This document shows, piece after piece, positions 49,710 to 59,552 of a stretch of DNA of 64,000 nt. The notes beneath the pieces were generated by a model that ran no database searches, was not told the DNA's origin, and saw only the letters and a list, made by a program, of their open reading frames with translations. The position numbers and the translations under genes were made by a program. Within the stretch, counting starts at the first letter, position 1. Each line of letters begins with the position of its first letter. The stretch comes from Ectothiorhodospira magna. Its GTDB lineage: Bacteria > Pseudomonadota > Gammaproteobacteria > Ectothiorhodospirales > Ectothiorhodospiraceae. The stretch spans positions 1 to 64,000 of the forward strand of contig NZ_FOFO01000013.1 of the NCBI RefSeq assembly GCF_900110965.1. Reading direction: 5' to 3'.

Positions 49710-50920
49710 GAATGCAGGGGGCGCCCGCGGTACTGACCTTCCCGTACCGCTGCCGTGGCCACTGCCCGAGCCTCCCGATCCGCCGCCAGCACCCGATCCA
49801 GGGAGTCGGCTGGCTGATGGGGCAGGGTTTCCAGTGCATGATTGATCAGGCGGGGGATATCGGTGAAACGGATGCGACCTGCCAGAAAAGCTTCCACCGC
49901 CACTTCATTGGCTGCATTGAGAACGGCAGTGGCAGTGCCACCGGTATTGAACGCTTCGTAGGCCAGACGCAGACAAGGGAAGCGGGCCATGTCGGGCCGT
50001 TCAAAGTCCAAACGGGCAATGTCCATGATATCCAGAGACGCCACCCCCGAGGTGATGCGTTCCGGCCAAGCCAGCGCATGGGCGATGGGGGTGCGCATGT
50101 CCGGGTTGCCCAACTGGGCCAGGACCGAGCCGTCCACATAGGCCACCATGGAATGGATCACGCTTTGGGGATGCAACACCACCTCAACCCGATCCGGCGT
50201 GCTATCAAACAGCCAGCAGGCTTCGATCAGCTCCAGCCCCTTGTTCATCATGGAAGCCGAATCTACCGAAATTTTCCGGCCCATGACCCAGTTGGGATGG
50301 GCGCAGGCCTGCTCCGGGGTGACGGCCTCCAGGTCTTCGGCAGGCAAACGCCGGAAGGGGCCACCGGAAGCGGTGAGTAAAATCTTTTCTACCCCCACCT
50401 GGGACAGTCCCTGACCAAAGTTTGGGGGCATACACTGAAAAATGGCATTGTGCTCGCTATCAATGGGCAGCAACTGAGCACCCGAGGCCCGTATCTGATC
50501 CATGAACAGGCGCCCAGACATGACCAGGGCTTCCTTGTTGGCCAGCAGCACCCGTTTACCGGCCCGGGCCGCCGCCAGGGTGGGCAACAGCCCGGCGCCG
50601 CCGACAATGGCTGCCATGACCGCATCCACTTCCGGCAGGGCAGCCACCTGCTCCAGGGCTTCAGGCCCCGCCATCACCTGAGTGGACAGGCCGGCGGCCC
50701 GAATGCCCGCTGCCAAAGCCCCTTCGTGGGCTGGATCGGCCACCACCGCATAATCCGGGCGATGGGTGCGGCATTGCTCCAGCAGCCGCTCCACATTGCC
50801 ATTGGCGGTGAGCGCCACGGCACGGTAACGATCAGGATGACGTGCAATCACGTCCAGGGTGTTGACGCCAATGGTTCCCGTGGCGCCAAGCACGGTCACG
50901 CCTGTTGGTGAAGCACTCAT
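49706..50920 (-). CDS. dxr: 1-deoxy-D-xylulose-5-phosphate reductoisomerase
   Basis: A 404-residue NADPH-dependent enzyme of the MEP pathway. It has the nucleotide-binding motif [15 protein letters not shown], then [26 protein letters not shown] (metal and substrate residues), and [11 protein letters not shown] 50920 has GGGAGA 9 nt upstream; a GTG at 50923 is adjacent. Together with ispG at 23.5 kb, two MEP steps are present in the window. Confidence 0.96.
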   Translation of the reverse strand: MSASPTGVTVLGATGTIGVNTLDVIARHPDRYRAVALTANGNVERLLEQCRTHRPDYAVVADPAHEGALAAGIRAAGLSTQVMAGPEALEQVAALPEVDAVMAAIVGGAGLLPTLAAARAGKRVLLANKEALVMSGRLFMDQIRASGAQLLPIDSEHNAIFQCMPPNFGQGLSQVGVEKILLTASGGPFRRLPAEDLEAVTPEQACAHPNWVMGRKISVDSASMMNKGLELIEACWLFDSTPDRVEVVLHPQSVIHSMVAYVDGSVLAQLGNPDMRTPIAHALAWPERITSGVASLDIMDIARLDFERPDMARFPCLRLAYEAFNTGGTATAVLNAANEVAVEAFLAGRIRFTDIPRLINHALETLPHQPADSLDRVLAADREARAVATAAVREGQYRGRPLHS

Positions 50921-50954
50921 CACTGAAGGTCTCCCGGTAAGCTGACTTTAAGGT

Positions 50955-51782
50955 CTATCTTGCCATAACTGCGCCCCAAAGCAGGCCCATCAAAAAGACC
51001 GGGGCTGCTGCGGTGAGGCTGTCGATACGATCCAGGATACCGCCGTGACCAGGCAGCAGAGTGCCACTGTCCTTGGCACCCGCCTCTCGCTTGAGCACAC
51101 TTTCAAACAGGTCACCGGCCACGGATACCAGGGCGGTGATCAGGCACAGACAGATGAAGAAGAACCACAGGGCCAGGGGAATCTGGAAGTAACCAGCCCC
51201 CAGCAGCGCAAAAGGTACAATGGCCACCATGGCACCCAACAGTCCCTCACGGGTCTTGCCGGGACTGATTCTGGGGGCCAGCTTGTGGCGGCCAAAACGC
51301 CGTCCGGCAAAGTAGGCCGCACTGTCTGCCGTTGCAGTGAGCATGATCAGATACAGCACCAGCGCCGGCTGCATTTGATGCAACCAGATCAGGGCAATAC
51401 AGGCCGGCACCAGGGTCAGGACCCCGGCACCCACCAGGCCATAGCGCCGCCAGTGAGCCTGATTTCCGGTTCGGGCCTGTGGGTCATATCCGGCCAATAC
51501 CACCAGCACCAGCCCCCACCACAGCACCCCGATCACCACCGGCCAGAGCAGGCCAGCACCGAAGGCCAGCCAGATACCCAGCGCCGTCAGCACCGCTATA
51601 CCCGCCACATACAGCCCCCGGCGGCCCAGGGCGTGCAAACCGCAAAGTCGGCCCCACTCCCAAGCGCCTCCCAGACAGACGGCAAATACCGCCAGACCAA
51701 ACCAGAAGGATGGCAGCAACAACACTGCCGAAAACACCACCACGGCCAGCACAAGACCGGTTATGACCCGCTGTCTAAGCAC
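50955..51782 (-). CDS. cdsA: Phosphatidate cytidylyltransferase
   Basis: A 275-residue polytopic membrane enzyme making CDP-diacylglycerol from phosphatidate and CTP. About eight helices; the C-terminal signature is intact in pieces KREAGAKDSGTLLPGHGG and ILDRIDSL. GTG at 51782 is proposed, with GGAGG 5 nt upstream; it overlaps the uppS stop by 8 nt. A longer frame from 51896 lies within uppS and is not credible. Confidence 0.93.
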   Translation of the reverse strand: MLRQRVITGLVLAVVVFSAVLLLPSFWFGLAVFAVCLGGAWEWGRLCGLHALGRRGLYVAGIAVLTALGIWLAFGAGLLWPVVIGVLWWGLVLVVLAGYDPQARTGNQAHWRRYGLVGAGVLTLVPACIALIWLHQMQPALVLYLIMLTATADSAAYFAGRRFGRHKLAPRISPGKTREGLLGAMVAIVPFALLGAGYFQIPLALWFFFICLCLITALVSVAGDLFESVLKREAGAKDSGTLLPGHGGILDRIDSLTAAAPVFLMGLLWGAVMAR

Positions 51783-52536
51783 CACTGCCTCCGACCAGTT
51801 GTTCCTGGATATGTCCGAAACGACGCTGACGGCCAGCAAAGCAGTCAAAAGCCTGCACCAGATCATCCTCGGAAAAATCAGGCCAGAGCACGTCACTAAA
51901 AAACAGCTCCGTGTAGGCCAGTTGCCAGAGCAAAAAATTGCTCACCCGCTTTTCGCCACCTGTGCGAATGAACAGGTCAGGATCAGGCAAACCTTTGGTG
52001 GACAGCTGTTCCTCCAGCGCCTCCGGGGTAATTTGCTCCGGCGTCATCGAGCCATGACGAACCTGATCCGCCAGGGTGGCTGCCGCCCGGGTGATATCCC
52101 AACGGCCACCGTAACTGACCGCCACCACCAGCTCCATCAGGGTATTGTCACGGGTACGTTGTTCTGCCTCGGCCATGCGCGCCTGCAGCCGTTGGGAAAA
52201 GGCCTCACGGTCACCGATGAAACGCAGCCGAATACCTTTTTCTTCCAGTTCCGGCAGTTCACGCCGGATCGATCTGACGAACAGTTCCATCAGGGTGCCC
52301 ACTTCCTGATGGGGGCGCCGCCAGTTTTCGCTGCTAAAAGCAAACAGGGTCAGCACCTTGACACCCCGGGAGGCACAGGCACGCACCACCGCCCGGGCAG
52401 CATTGACACCCTGACGGTGACCCTCGGTGCGCGGAAGATGACGGGCACGGGCCCAGCGACCATTACCATCCATGATCACGGCCACATGGTACGGCGTACC
52501 CGGAGTCCTGACAGGGGCCTGGATCACTGTGGACAA
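51775..52536 (-). CDS. uppS: Undecaprenyl diphosphate synthase (cis-prenyltransferase)
   Basis: A 253-residue UppS that builds the C55 lipid carrier for peptidoglycan and O-antigen. It has HVAVIMDGNGRWARARHLPR with the catalytic Asp, GVKVLTLFAFSSENWRRP, and DLFIRTGGEKRVSNFLLWQLAY. A TTG at 52536 precedes the conserved start; an alternative GTG at 52527 cannot be excluded. It is in the conserved frr-uppS-cdsA-dxr-rseP-bamA order. Confidence 0.94.
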   Translation of the reverse strand: MSTVIQAPVRTPGTPYHVAVIMDGNGRWARARHLPRTEGHRQGVNAARAVVRACASRGVKVLTLFAFSSENWRRPHQEVGTLMELFVRSIRRELPELEEKGIRLRFIGDREAFSQRLQARMAEAEQRTRDNTLMELVVAVSYGGRWDITRAAATLADQVRHGSMTPEQITPEALEEQLSTKGLPDPDLFIRTGGEKRVSNFLLWQLAYTELFFSDVLWPDFSEDDLVQAFDCFAGRQRRFGHIQEQLVGGSGA

Positions 52537-52546
52537 CTCATCCCGA

Positions 52547-53104
52547 TCAAACCGCCATCAATTCTTTTTCCTTCTCCGCCAGCACCCGATCCACCTCGGC
52601 AATGTACTGGTCCGTGAGCTTTTGGATGTCTTCCTGACCCTTGCGGTCCTCGTCCTCGGAAATGGACTTGTCCTTGAGCAGGTTTTTAAGTTCGTTATTG
52701 GCATCACGCCGGATATTGCGGACGGCCACACGGGCGTTTTCCGCCTCGTGGCGGACCACTTTTACCAGATCCTTGCGCCGCTCTTCGGTAAGCGCGGGCA
52801 TGGGTACCCGGATCACCGCACCCACAGTGGAAGGGTTCAGGCCCAGATCAGAGTTCATGATGGCCTTTTCCACCTTGGCCACCATGGGCCGCTCCCAGGG
52901 GGTGACGGTCAGGGTACGGGCATCTTCCACCCCCACATTGGCCACCTGGTTGATGGGAACCTCGCTGCCGTAATACTCCACCATCACATGGTCCAGCAGG
53001 CTGGTATGGGCGCGCCCGGTACGGATCTTGGCCATTTCCTGGCGCAGGGAGTCGATGCTCTTGCCCATACGGGTCGCGGCATCCTTCTTGATAGATTCAA
53101 TCAT
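52547..53104 (-). CDS. frr: Ribosome recycling factor
   Basis: A 185-residue RRF that splits post-termination ribosomes with EF-G. It has the tRNA-mimic three-helix bundle: [20 protein letters not shown]-like start (here [20 protein letters not shown]) and [19 protein letters not shown]. Its ribosome-binding GGAGG (53110-53114) is part of an IS-type end whose hairpin lies 8 nt further upstream. It follows pyrH after 108 nt. Confidence 0.96.
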   Translation of the reverse strand: MIESIKKDAATRMGKSIDSLRQEMAKIRTGRAHTSLLDHVMVEYYGSEVPINQVANVGVEDARTLTVTPWERPMVAKVEKAIMNSDLGLNPSTVGAVIRVPMPALTEERRKDLVKVVRHEAENARVAVRNIRRDANNELKNLLKDKSISEDEDRKGQEDIQKLTDQYIAEVDRVLAEKEKELMAV

Positions 53105-53108
53105 CAGT

Positions 53109-53142
53109 GCCTCCGCGAAAAACCCCGTCCTTCAGGGCGGGG
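53109..53142 (-). mobile_element. IS200/IS605-type terminal hairpin in the frr leader
   Basis: On the minus strand: CCTCCCCGCCCTGAAGG, stem completed by ACGGGG, then TTTTTCGCGGAGG. The 8-bp stem (53123-53130 with 53135-53142, one G-T pair) has loop TGAA. It aligns with the end of the 36.5 kb element in every block: pyrimidine lead-in, CTGAAG core, GGG-TTT exit, GCGGAG. No transposase or other end is nearby, so this is a remnant or a solo end. Confidence 0.65.
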
Positions 53143-53212
53143 AGGGATAGTGGCCGCAGTATGACAGCCACAAAAATGGTAGTGGGCTGTTCACCCACCG
53201 GGCCGCGAGGCT

Positions 53213-53941
53213 TTAACCTCTCTCGACCAGGGTACCCACATTCTCGCCCATGATCAGGCGCAGCAGATCCCCTTCCTTGAATATATTGATCACACGCAGG
53301 GGCATGTCATTATCCCGGCACATCACGATGGCCGTGGCGTCCATGACCCCCAGACGGCGGGTGAGCACTTCCTCGTAGGTGAGGCGCTCGTAGCGGCGGG
53401 CATCGGGGTGAATCATGGGGTCCGAGTCATAGACGCCATCCACCTTGGTGGCCTTGATCATGACATCGGTGTTCATCTCGATGGCCCGCAGACTGGCCGC
53501 AGTATCGGTGGTGAAGAAGGGATTGCCGGTGCCGGCGGCAAAGACCACGATGCGTCCCTTTTCCAGATGACGCACGGCACGACGACGAATGTAGTCCTCG
53601 CAGACCTGATTGATCTTGAGGGCAGACATGACGCGACAGAACTTGCCTTCCCGCTCCAGGGCATCCTGCATGGCCAGGGCATTCATCACCGTGGCCAGCA
53701 TACCCATGTGATCCGCCGAGACCCGGTCCATGCCCGCCTGGGCCATGCCGGCACCACGGAAGATATTACCGCCACCGATGACGATGGCCACCTCCACCCC
53801 CAGACGACTGAGTTCGGACACCTCCCGGGCAACCCGGGCCAGGATATCTGGACAAATGCCAAAATCCAGATCCCCCATCAGGGCCTCGCCACTCAACTTC
53901 AGCAGGATACGCTTATAGGCGGGGCGCTTGTCGTTGCTCAT
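53213..53941 (-). CDS. pyrH: UMP kinase
   Basis: A 242-residue hexameric UMP kinase of the amino-acid-kinase fold, making UDP. It has [27 protein letters not shown] and [16 protein letters not shown]. It starts [12 protein letters not shown]. It lies in the rpsB-tsf-pyrH-frr order typical of gammaproteobacteria. Confidence 0.96.
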   Translation of the reverse strand: MSNDKRPAYKRILLKLSGEALMGDLDFGICPDILARVAREVSELSRLGVEVAIVIGGGNIFRGAGMAQAGMDRVSADHMGMLATVMNALAMQDALEREGKFCRVMSALKINQVCEDYIRRRAVRHLEKGRIVVFAAGTGNPFFTTDTAASLRAIEMNTDVMIKATKVDGVYDSDPMIHPDARRYERLTYEEVLTRRLGVMDATAIVMCRDNDMPLRVINIFKEGDLLRLIMGENVGTLVERG

Positions 53942-54058
53942 GGGAAACCTTGGTGCGTTATGGTGTCAAGCCTGAAAACCGGGGACCGGCGGTGAGCCGG
54001 GGCATATGTGCAGACGGCGGCGACCACTCCAAAGGCGTGGCCGCCATCGGCATAGGGA

Positions 54059-54934
54059 TCAGGCGCCCTTGGCCTGAGCCATCACTTCCTCGGCGAAGTT
54101 TTCCACTTTTTTCTCGATGCCTTCGCCCACCTCGAAACGGACAAAGCGGACAACCTGAGCCTGGGCGTCCTGCAGCAACTTGGCAACCGTGCTGTCAGGG
54201 TTCTTGACGAAGGGCTGACCCACCAGGGTGATTTCTGCCAGGTACTTGCGGATGCGACCTTCCACCATCTTTTCGATGATTTCCGCCGGCTTGCCACTTT
54301 CCTCGGCCTGGGCGCGGAAGATACTGGCTTCCTGTTCCAGCAGGGCCTGGGGAACCTGGGACTCATCCACACAGACCGGACGGCTGGCAGCGATGTGCAT
54401 GGCCACATCACGTACCAGGTCATCATGTCCACCGTTCATTTCCACCAGCACACCGATGCGGGTGCCATGCAGGTAATGACCCAGACGACCGTCGGTGTTG
54501 ATCACTTCAAAGCGACGCACCTGGATATTTTCGCCAATTTTGGCCACCAAAGCGGCACGGATGTCTTCCAGGGTGCCCTCCGGGGTGGACAGGGCCATCA
54601 GAGCCTCCACATCGGCGGGGGTCTGGGCCACCAGGGTGTCAGCCACCAGACGCACAAAGCGCTGGAAGTTTTCATCCTTGGCCACGAAGTCAGTCTCGCA
54701 GTTCACTTCCACGATGGCAGCCCGCCGACCGTCTTCGCTGGCGGCGACCATCACCTGACCTTCAGCGGCGACCCGGCCTGCTTTCTTCACGGCCTTGGCG
54801 GCACCGGACTTGCGCATCTGCTCAATCGCAGCTTCCATGTCACCACCGGCTTCGGTCAGCGCCTTTTTGCATTCCATCATGCCTGCGCCAGTACGTTCGC
54901 GCAGTTCTTTGACCATGGATGCAGTAATCTGCAT
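54059..54934 (-). CDS. tsf: Elongation factor Ts
   Basis: A 291-residue EF-Ts that exchanges GDP for GTP on EF-Tu. It starts [20 protein letters not shown] with the family signature [12 protein letters not shown], and contains [18 protein letters not shown]. An AGGAG lies 8 nt before the ATG. It is downstream of rpsB with a hairpin in the gap. Confidence 0.97.
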   Translation of the reverse strand: MQITASMVKELRERTGAGMMECKKALTEAGGDMEAAIEQMRKSGAAKAVKKAGRVAAEGQVMVAASEDGRRAAIVEVNCETDFVAKDENFQRFVRLVADTLVAQTPADVEALMALSTPEGTLEDIRAALVAKIGENIQVRRFEVINTDGRLGHYLHGTRIGVLVEMNGGHDDLVRDVAMHIAASRPVCVDESQVPQALLEQEASIFRAQAEESGKPAEIIEKMVEGRIRKYLAEITLVGQPFVKNPDSTVAKLLQDAQAQVVRFVRFEVGEGIEKKVENFAEEVMAQAKGA

Positions 54935-54964
54935 GGTATTACTCCTGAATCATATCGGGTGTCA

Positions 54965-54997
54965 CCAGGGCCGACCCGGAATCAGGAGCGGCCCTGG
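54965..54997 (-). terminator. Hairpin between rpsB and tsf (possible partial terminator)
   Basis: A perfect 9-bp inverted repeat CCAGGGCCG/CGGCCCTGG (54965-54973 with 54989-54997) with a 15-nt loop, immediately after the rpsB stop. The downstream T tract is weak, so a partial terminator or mRNA processing hairpin is more likely than a full stop. Confidence 0.4.
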
Positions 54998-55004
54998 CGG
55001 TCTA

Positions 55005-55787
55005 TTATTTATCAGCGACGGGCTCAGCGGCAGGCTGGGCGGCGGGCTGGGCAGCAGCAGCGGCGTCTTCCACTTCGACAAATTCGTTGGCGGCGCTGGC
55101 ACGGGCCACGTTCAGGCCATCACCCACAGCGTCAGCCGCAGCGGTCAAATACAGCTGGATGGCGCGCATGGCGTCATCATTGCCGGGAATCACATAGTCC
55201 ACCCCATCGGGGGAATTGTTGCTGTCTACCACGGCCACCACCGGAATGCCCAGTTTACGGGCTTCGCTGATGGCAATGCGCTCGTAGCCCACATCAATCA
55301 CGAACATGGCATCGGGCAGGCCCGGCATGTCCTTGATCCCGCCCAGACTGCGCTCCAGTTTATCCATCTCGCGGGTGCGCATCAGCGCTTCCTTCTTGCT
55401 CAGGCGATTGAGGGTACCGTCTTCCCGCATGGCCTCCAGTTCCTTGAGACGGCGAATGGATTCGCGCACGGTCTTGAAATTGGTCAGCATTCCGCCAAGC
55501 CAGCGATGGTTGACGTAGGGCATCTTGCACCGGCGGGCCTGTTCAGCCACCAGGTCACGGGCAGAGCGCTTGGTGCCGACAAACATGATCTTGCCGCCAT
55601 TGGCAGCCATCTTGCCCATGTAGTTCATGGCATCGTTGAAAAGGGGCAGGGTCTTTTCAAGATTGATAATGTGAATCTTGTTGCGATGACCGAAGATATA
55701 CTGGTCCATTTTCGGGTTCCAGTAACGGGTCTGGTGACCGAAATGGACACCGGCTTCGAGCATTTGACGCATGGTTACATTGGGCAT
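55005..55787 (-). CDS. rpsB: 30S ribosomal protein S2
   Basis: A 260-residue S2. It starts [25 protein letters not shown] and contains [17 protein letters not shown] and [20 protein letters not shown]; the C terminus is Ala/Gln/Pro-rich ([13 protein letters not shown]) and slightly longer than in E. coli. A strong promoter lies 150 nt upstream, leaving a leader where S2 feedback could act. It leads rpsB-tsf-pyrH-frr. Confidence 0.97.
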   Translation of the reverse strand: MPNVTMRQMLEAGVHFGHQTRYWNPKMDQYIFGHRNKIHIINLEKTLPLFNDAMNYMGKMAANGGKIMFVGTKRSARDLVAEQARRCKMPYVNHRWLGGMLTNFKTVRESIRRLKELEAMREDGTLNRLSKKEALMRTREMDKLERSLGGIKDMPGLPDAMFVIDVGYERIAISEARKLGIPVVAVVDSNNSPDGVDYVIPGNDDAMRAIQLYLTAAADAVGDGLNVARASAANEFVEVEDAAAAAQPAAQPAAEPVADK

Positions 55788-55939
55788 GAGGATCTCCTTA
55801 GGGTTGAGCCTCCATACGCCCCGAACAGCAACCCCTTTGACAGGGCACCCCGCTGCACGTGTCGGCGCATGTGTGGATTTTGGAAAAGGTCGGATGAACT
55901 GCCGCGCCCGCATATCCGGTTTGCATGGAGCGCGGGCGC

Positions 55940-55968
55940 TTTATACCATAATCGGTCCTTCACAACAA
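55940..55968 (-). promoter_or_regulatory. Sigma-70 promoter of rpsB
   Basis: On the minus strand TTGTTG (55963-55968), an exact 17-nt spacer and TATAAA (55940-55945). This leaves an rpsB leader of about 145 nt. The 226-base divergent gap to map (55788-56013) contains nothing else recognised. Confidence 0.8.
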
Positions 55969-56013
55969 ACGCATGGCGCCGGCCATCGCGTGTCACCCCG
56001 GACCTTCCCCAGC

Positions 56014-56787
56014 ATGCCTGTCACCATCAAGACCCCGGAAGAAATCGAGAAAATGCGCCTGGCGGGCCGCTGTGCCGCCGAGGTTCTGGAAATGATCGTC
56101 CCCCATGTACAGGCGGGCGTCACCACCGGCGAACTGGACCGACTCTGCCACGACCACATCACCCAGGTGCAGCAGGCCATTCCTGCGCCGCTGAACTATC
56201 GGGGCTTTCCCCGGTCCATCTGCACATCCATCAATCATCAGGTTTGCCACGGCATCCCCGGCGACCGTCGTCTCAAGGACGGCGACATCATCAACGTCGA
56301 TGTCACCGTGATCCGGGACGGCTATCATGGCGACACCAGCCGCATGTTCATCATCGGCAAACCCTCGGTGCAGGCCCAGCGGGTGGTGGACGTGGCCCAT
56401 GAGGCCCTGTGGCGCGGCATCAACATGGTGGCCCCTGGTGTGCGGCTGGGGGACATCGGTCACGCCATCCAGAGCTATGTGGAAGGGGAGCGTTTCAGTG
56501 TGGTACGGGAATACTGTGGTCATGGTATTGGTCGGGAGTTTCATGAAGACCCCCAGGTGCTGCACTTTGGACGTCCGGGGGACGGGGTGGAACTCAAACC
56601 CGGCATGACCTTCACCATCGAACCCATGGTCAACGTGGGCAAGCGTCATACCCGCCTGCTGGCCGATGGCTGGACTGTGGTCACCAAGGACCATAGCCTG
56701 TCTGCCCAATGGGAACATACCCTGCTGGTGACCGAAGACGGTTATGAAGTCCTCACCCTGCGCCGGGACGAAACCCGGATTGGCTAA
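56014..56787 (+). CDS. map: Methionine aminopeptidase, type I
   Basis: A 257-residue cytoplasmic enzyme removing initiator Met. The metal ligands are in DGDIINVDVTVIRDGYHGDTS (two Asp), CGHGIGREFHEDPQ (His), FTIEPMVNVG (Glu) and QWEHTLLVTEDG (Glu). The start at 56014 (MPVTIKTPEEIEKM) is standard. It is divergent from rpsB and followed by glnD, as in many gammaproteobacteria. Confidence 0.97.
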   Translation: MPVTIKTPEEIEKMRLAGRCAAEVLEMIVPHVQAGVTTGELDRLCHDHITQVQQAIPAPLNYRGFPRSICTSINHQVCHGIPGDRRLKDGDIINVDVTVIRDGYHGDTSRMFIIGKPSVQAQRVVDVAHEALWRGINMVAPGVRLGDIGHAIQSYVEGERFSVVREYCGHGIGREFHEDPQVLHFGRPGDGVELKPGMTFTIEPMVNVGKRHTRLLADGWTVVTKDHSLSAQWEHTLLVTEDGYEVLTLRRDETRIG

Positions 56788-56794
56788 GTCTTCC

Positions 56795-59482
56795 ATGAGC
56801 CTGATTCCCCTGCCGGACCACATGGCCCACCGCCTGGACTGGGGGGCCGTCTGTGCAGACCTTGACCAGGAACAACCACCGAACCGGCAACGGTATGCGG
56901 CCCTCGTGACCCGGATGCGTCAGGATCTGGAAACAGCCTTTACCGATGGGGTGGACGTGGCCGATCTGGTCCATGCCCGTGCCATCGCCATGGATCACCT
57001 GCTGGTGGCCGCATGGAAAGCCCTGTTGCTCCATCAACAACCCGGTCTGGGGCTGGTGGCGGTGGGCGGTTATGGACGGCGGGAACTACATCCCGGTTCG
57101 GATATCGACATTCTGGTGCTGTTCGAGGCCCCCCTTGACCGGGATCAGGAAGAAGGGATTGGGCAGTTTTTGACCTTTCTCTGGGACATTGGCCTGGAGG
57201 TGGGTCACAGTGTACGCACCCTGGATGACTGCACCCGGGAGGCCGCCAGGGACATCACCGTGGCCACCAACCTGCTGGAAGCACGCCCCCTGTTCATGCC
57301 GCCAGAGCGGTTTGCTGCCCTGCAGGCACGGATTTCCCCGGCGCGCATGTGGAACAGCCGGGATTTTTTTGCCGCCAAGCTGGCAGAACAGGAAGCCCGC
57401 CATCAGCGGTTCGGAGAAACCGCCTACCGGCTGGAACCCAATCTCAAGGAAGGCCCCGGTGGTCTGCGGGATATTCAGATGATCGGCTGGGTCACCCAGC
57501 GCCATTTCGGTGCCGGCGCTCTGGCAGAGCTGGTTTCCCACGGCTTTCTCACCGAAGCGGAATGTCACGATCTGGTGGCCGGGCAGGGCTACCTGTGGCG
57601 GGTGCGCTTTGCCCTGCACATGCTCAGTGGCCGCCGGGAAGATCGGCTGCTGTTTGATTATCAACGCCGCCTTGCCCAGCTGCTGGGGTTTACCGACCAG
57701 GATCACAATCTGGCGGTGGAACAGTTCATGCAGCAATATTTCCGCACCGTGATGGCTCTGGAACGCCTCAACGAAATGCTGCTGCAACATTTCAGTGAGG
57801 CCATCCTGCTGGAGGACCACGGTGACGAGGTGGTGCCCATCAACCGCCGTTTTCAGGCCCGCCGAGGGTTTTTGGAGATCACCCATCCCCAGGTGTTCCG
57901 CCAGCATCCGCCGGCCCTGCTGGAAACCTTTTTACTGTTACAGCAACACCCGGAACTCAAGGGTATCCGGGCCTCCACCATCCGGGAGATCCGTGCCCAT
58001 CGCCACCTGATCGACGACGATTTTCGCAACCACCTCACCTGCCGCACCCTGTTCATGGATATCCTGCGTCAGCCCCACGGGGTCACGCAACAATTACGCC
58101 GCATGAACCGCTACGGGGTATTGCCGGCCTATCTGCCCGCTTTTGGCCTGATCGTGGGCCGGATGCAGTATGACCTGTTCCATATCTACACCGTGGATGA
58201 ACATATTCTGGGCGTCATCCGCAATCTCAGACGTTTTGCTGTCGCAGAAAAGGACAGCGAGTTGCCCGAATGTGCCCGATTGTTTCGTCAGATTCCCCGG
58301 CCTGAATTACTCTATCTGGCAGGGCTGTTCCATGATATTGCCAAGGGCCGTGATGGTGATCATTCCGAACTGGGGGCCGATGAGGCACGCACCTTCTGCC
58401 TGCACCATGGCCTGTCGGTCCATGACGCCAATCTGGTGGCCTGGCTGGTAAAAGCCCATCTGCTCATGTCCCTGACTGCTCAACGGCGGGACATTTCCGA
58501 TCCGGGAGTGGTCATGGCATTTGCCGGCCAGGTGGGAAACAGCATGCGTCTGCATCATCTCTATCTGCTGACCGTGGCGGACATTCAGGGCACCAATCCA
58601 CAACTCTGGAACGCCTGGAAAAATGCCTTGCTCTCCAGCCTTCTCAGCTCTACCCAGCGCATGCTGCGCCGCGGCCTGGACAATCCGCCGGACCAGGACG
58701 AACTGGTGGGCGAGGTACAGACCCATGCCCTGGAACTGCTCCAGGCACAGGGCATGGCGGCCTCCGACTGCCTGCGGATCTGGGGCCATTTCGACGCGGA
58801 ATACTTCCTGCGCCATTCCGCCGACGAGATCGCCTGGCACACCCGCGCCATCCATGAGGTGGATGAAGCGGACCTGCCCCTGGTCCTGGTGCGCCAGGAA
58901 ACCGCCCGTGGCAGCACCGAGATCTTCCTCTACACCCAGGATCACCCCCATCTCTTTGCCCTGACCGCCACCGCCCTGACCCAGCTGGGACTGGACATCG
59001 TGGATGCCAGGATCATCACCACCCGCACCGATCGCACCCTGGATACCTTCCTGGTACTGGAAGACACCGGTCAGCCCATCGCCAGTGCCGAGCGGGTCCA
59101 GGAGATCGGCCGACTGCTGCGGGAAAGACTCAACGATCCGGACAAGCGCCCCGGAGTCATCCGGCGCACCACCCCGCGCCGGCTCAAGCATTTCGACGTG
59201 GCCACCCAGGTGAGCTTCGATCCCCTGCCCCACCACAACCGCACGGTACTGTCCATTTCCACCGCCGACCGGCCGGGACTGCTGTCACGGATCGGCATCG
59301 TGCTGATGGACTGCGGGGTCAAGGTCTACAATGCCAAGATCGCCACCGCCGGCGAGCAGGCCGATGACGTATTCTACGTCACCGAGCTCAATGACCAGCC
59401 CATCCAGGACCCGGAACGACGGCAGCTGATCGCAGATCGCCTGCGGGAGGCACTGCAGGACCCGCCCCCCCAGACCACATGA
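56795..59482 (+). CDS. glnD: Bifunctional uridylyltransferase/uridylyl-removing enzyme
   Basis: An 895-residue GlnD, which uridylylates PII under nitrogen limitation and removes UMP when glutamine is high. The nucleotidyltransferase motif is VGGYGRRELHPGSDIDILV; the HD domain contains GLFHDIAKGRDGDHSELGA; two ACT domains end the protein (FALTATALTQLGLDIVDARI; LSISTADRPGLLSRIGIVLM). The start at 56795 is 8 nt after the map stop. Confidence 0.96.
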   Translation: MSLIPLPDHMAHRLDWGAVCADLDQEQPPNRQRYAALVTRMRQDLETAFTDGVDVADLVHARAIAMDHLLVAAWKALLLHQQPGLGLVAVGGYGRRELHPGSDIDILVLFEAPLDRDQEEGIGQFLTFLWDIGLEVGHSVRTLDDCTREAARDITVATNLLEARPLFMPPERFAALQARISPARMWNSRDFFAAKLAEQEARHQRFGETAYRLEPNLKEGPGGLRDIQMIGWVTQRHFGAGALAELVSHGFLTEAECHDLVAGQGYLWRVRFALHMLSGRREDRLLFDYQRRLAQLLGFTDQDHNLAVEQFMQQYFRTVMALERLNEMLLQHFSEAILLEDHGDEVVPINRRFQARRGFLEITHPQVFRQHPPALLETFLLLQQHPELKGIRASTIREIRAHRHLIDDDFRNHLTCRTLFMDILRQPHGVTQQLRRMNRYGVLPAYLPAFGLIVGRMQYDLFHIYTVDEHILGVIRNLRRFAVAEKDSELPECARLFRQIPRPELLYLAGLFHDIAKGRDGDHSELGADEARTFCLHHGLSVHDANLVAWLVKAHLLMSLTAQRRDISDPGVVMAFAGQVGNSMRLHHLYLLTVADIQGTNPQLWNAWKNALLSSLLSSTQRMLRRGLDNPPDQDELVGEVQTHALELLQAQGMAASDCLRIWGHFDAEYFLRHSADEIAWHTRAIHEVDEADLPLVLVRQETARGSTEIFLYTQDHPHLFALTATALTQLGLDIVDARIITTRTDRTLDTFLVLEDTGQPIASAERVQEIGRLLRERLNDPDKRPGVIRRTTPRRLKHFDVATQVSFDPLPHHNRTVLSISTADRPGLLSRIGIVLMDCGVKVYNAKIATAGEQADDVFYVTELNDQPIQDPERRQLIADRLREALQDPPPQTT

Positions 59483-59552
59483 AGACCACCGGACCGGTGG
59501 AATTATGGCGTATACTGTCGCGCCGCTTAACGACCACCGACGATAGGGCACG

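Noticed and set aside
53942-54058. GC-rich hairpins between tsf and pyrH as a terminator
   Set aside because: Stems contain mismatches and no T tract follows; tsf and pyrH are probably one transcript.
59486-59516. Inverted repeat CCACCGG-A-CCGGTGG followed by TATACT as a glnD terminator plus dapC promoter
   Set aside because: The repeat has no T tract and no acceptable -35 box lies 16-18 bases before TATACT; mentioned under dapC but not called as separate features.
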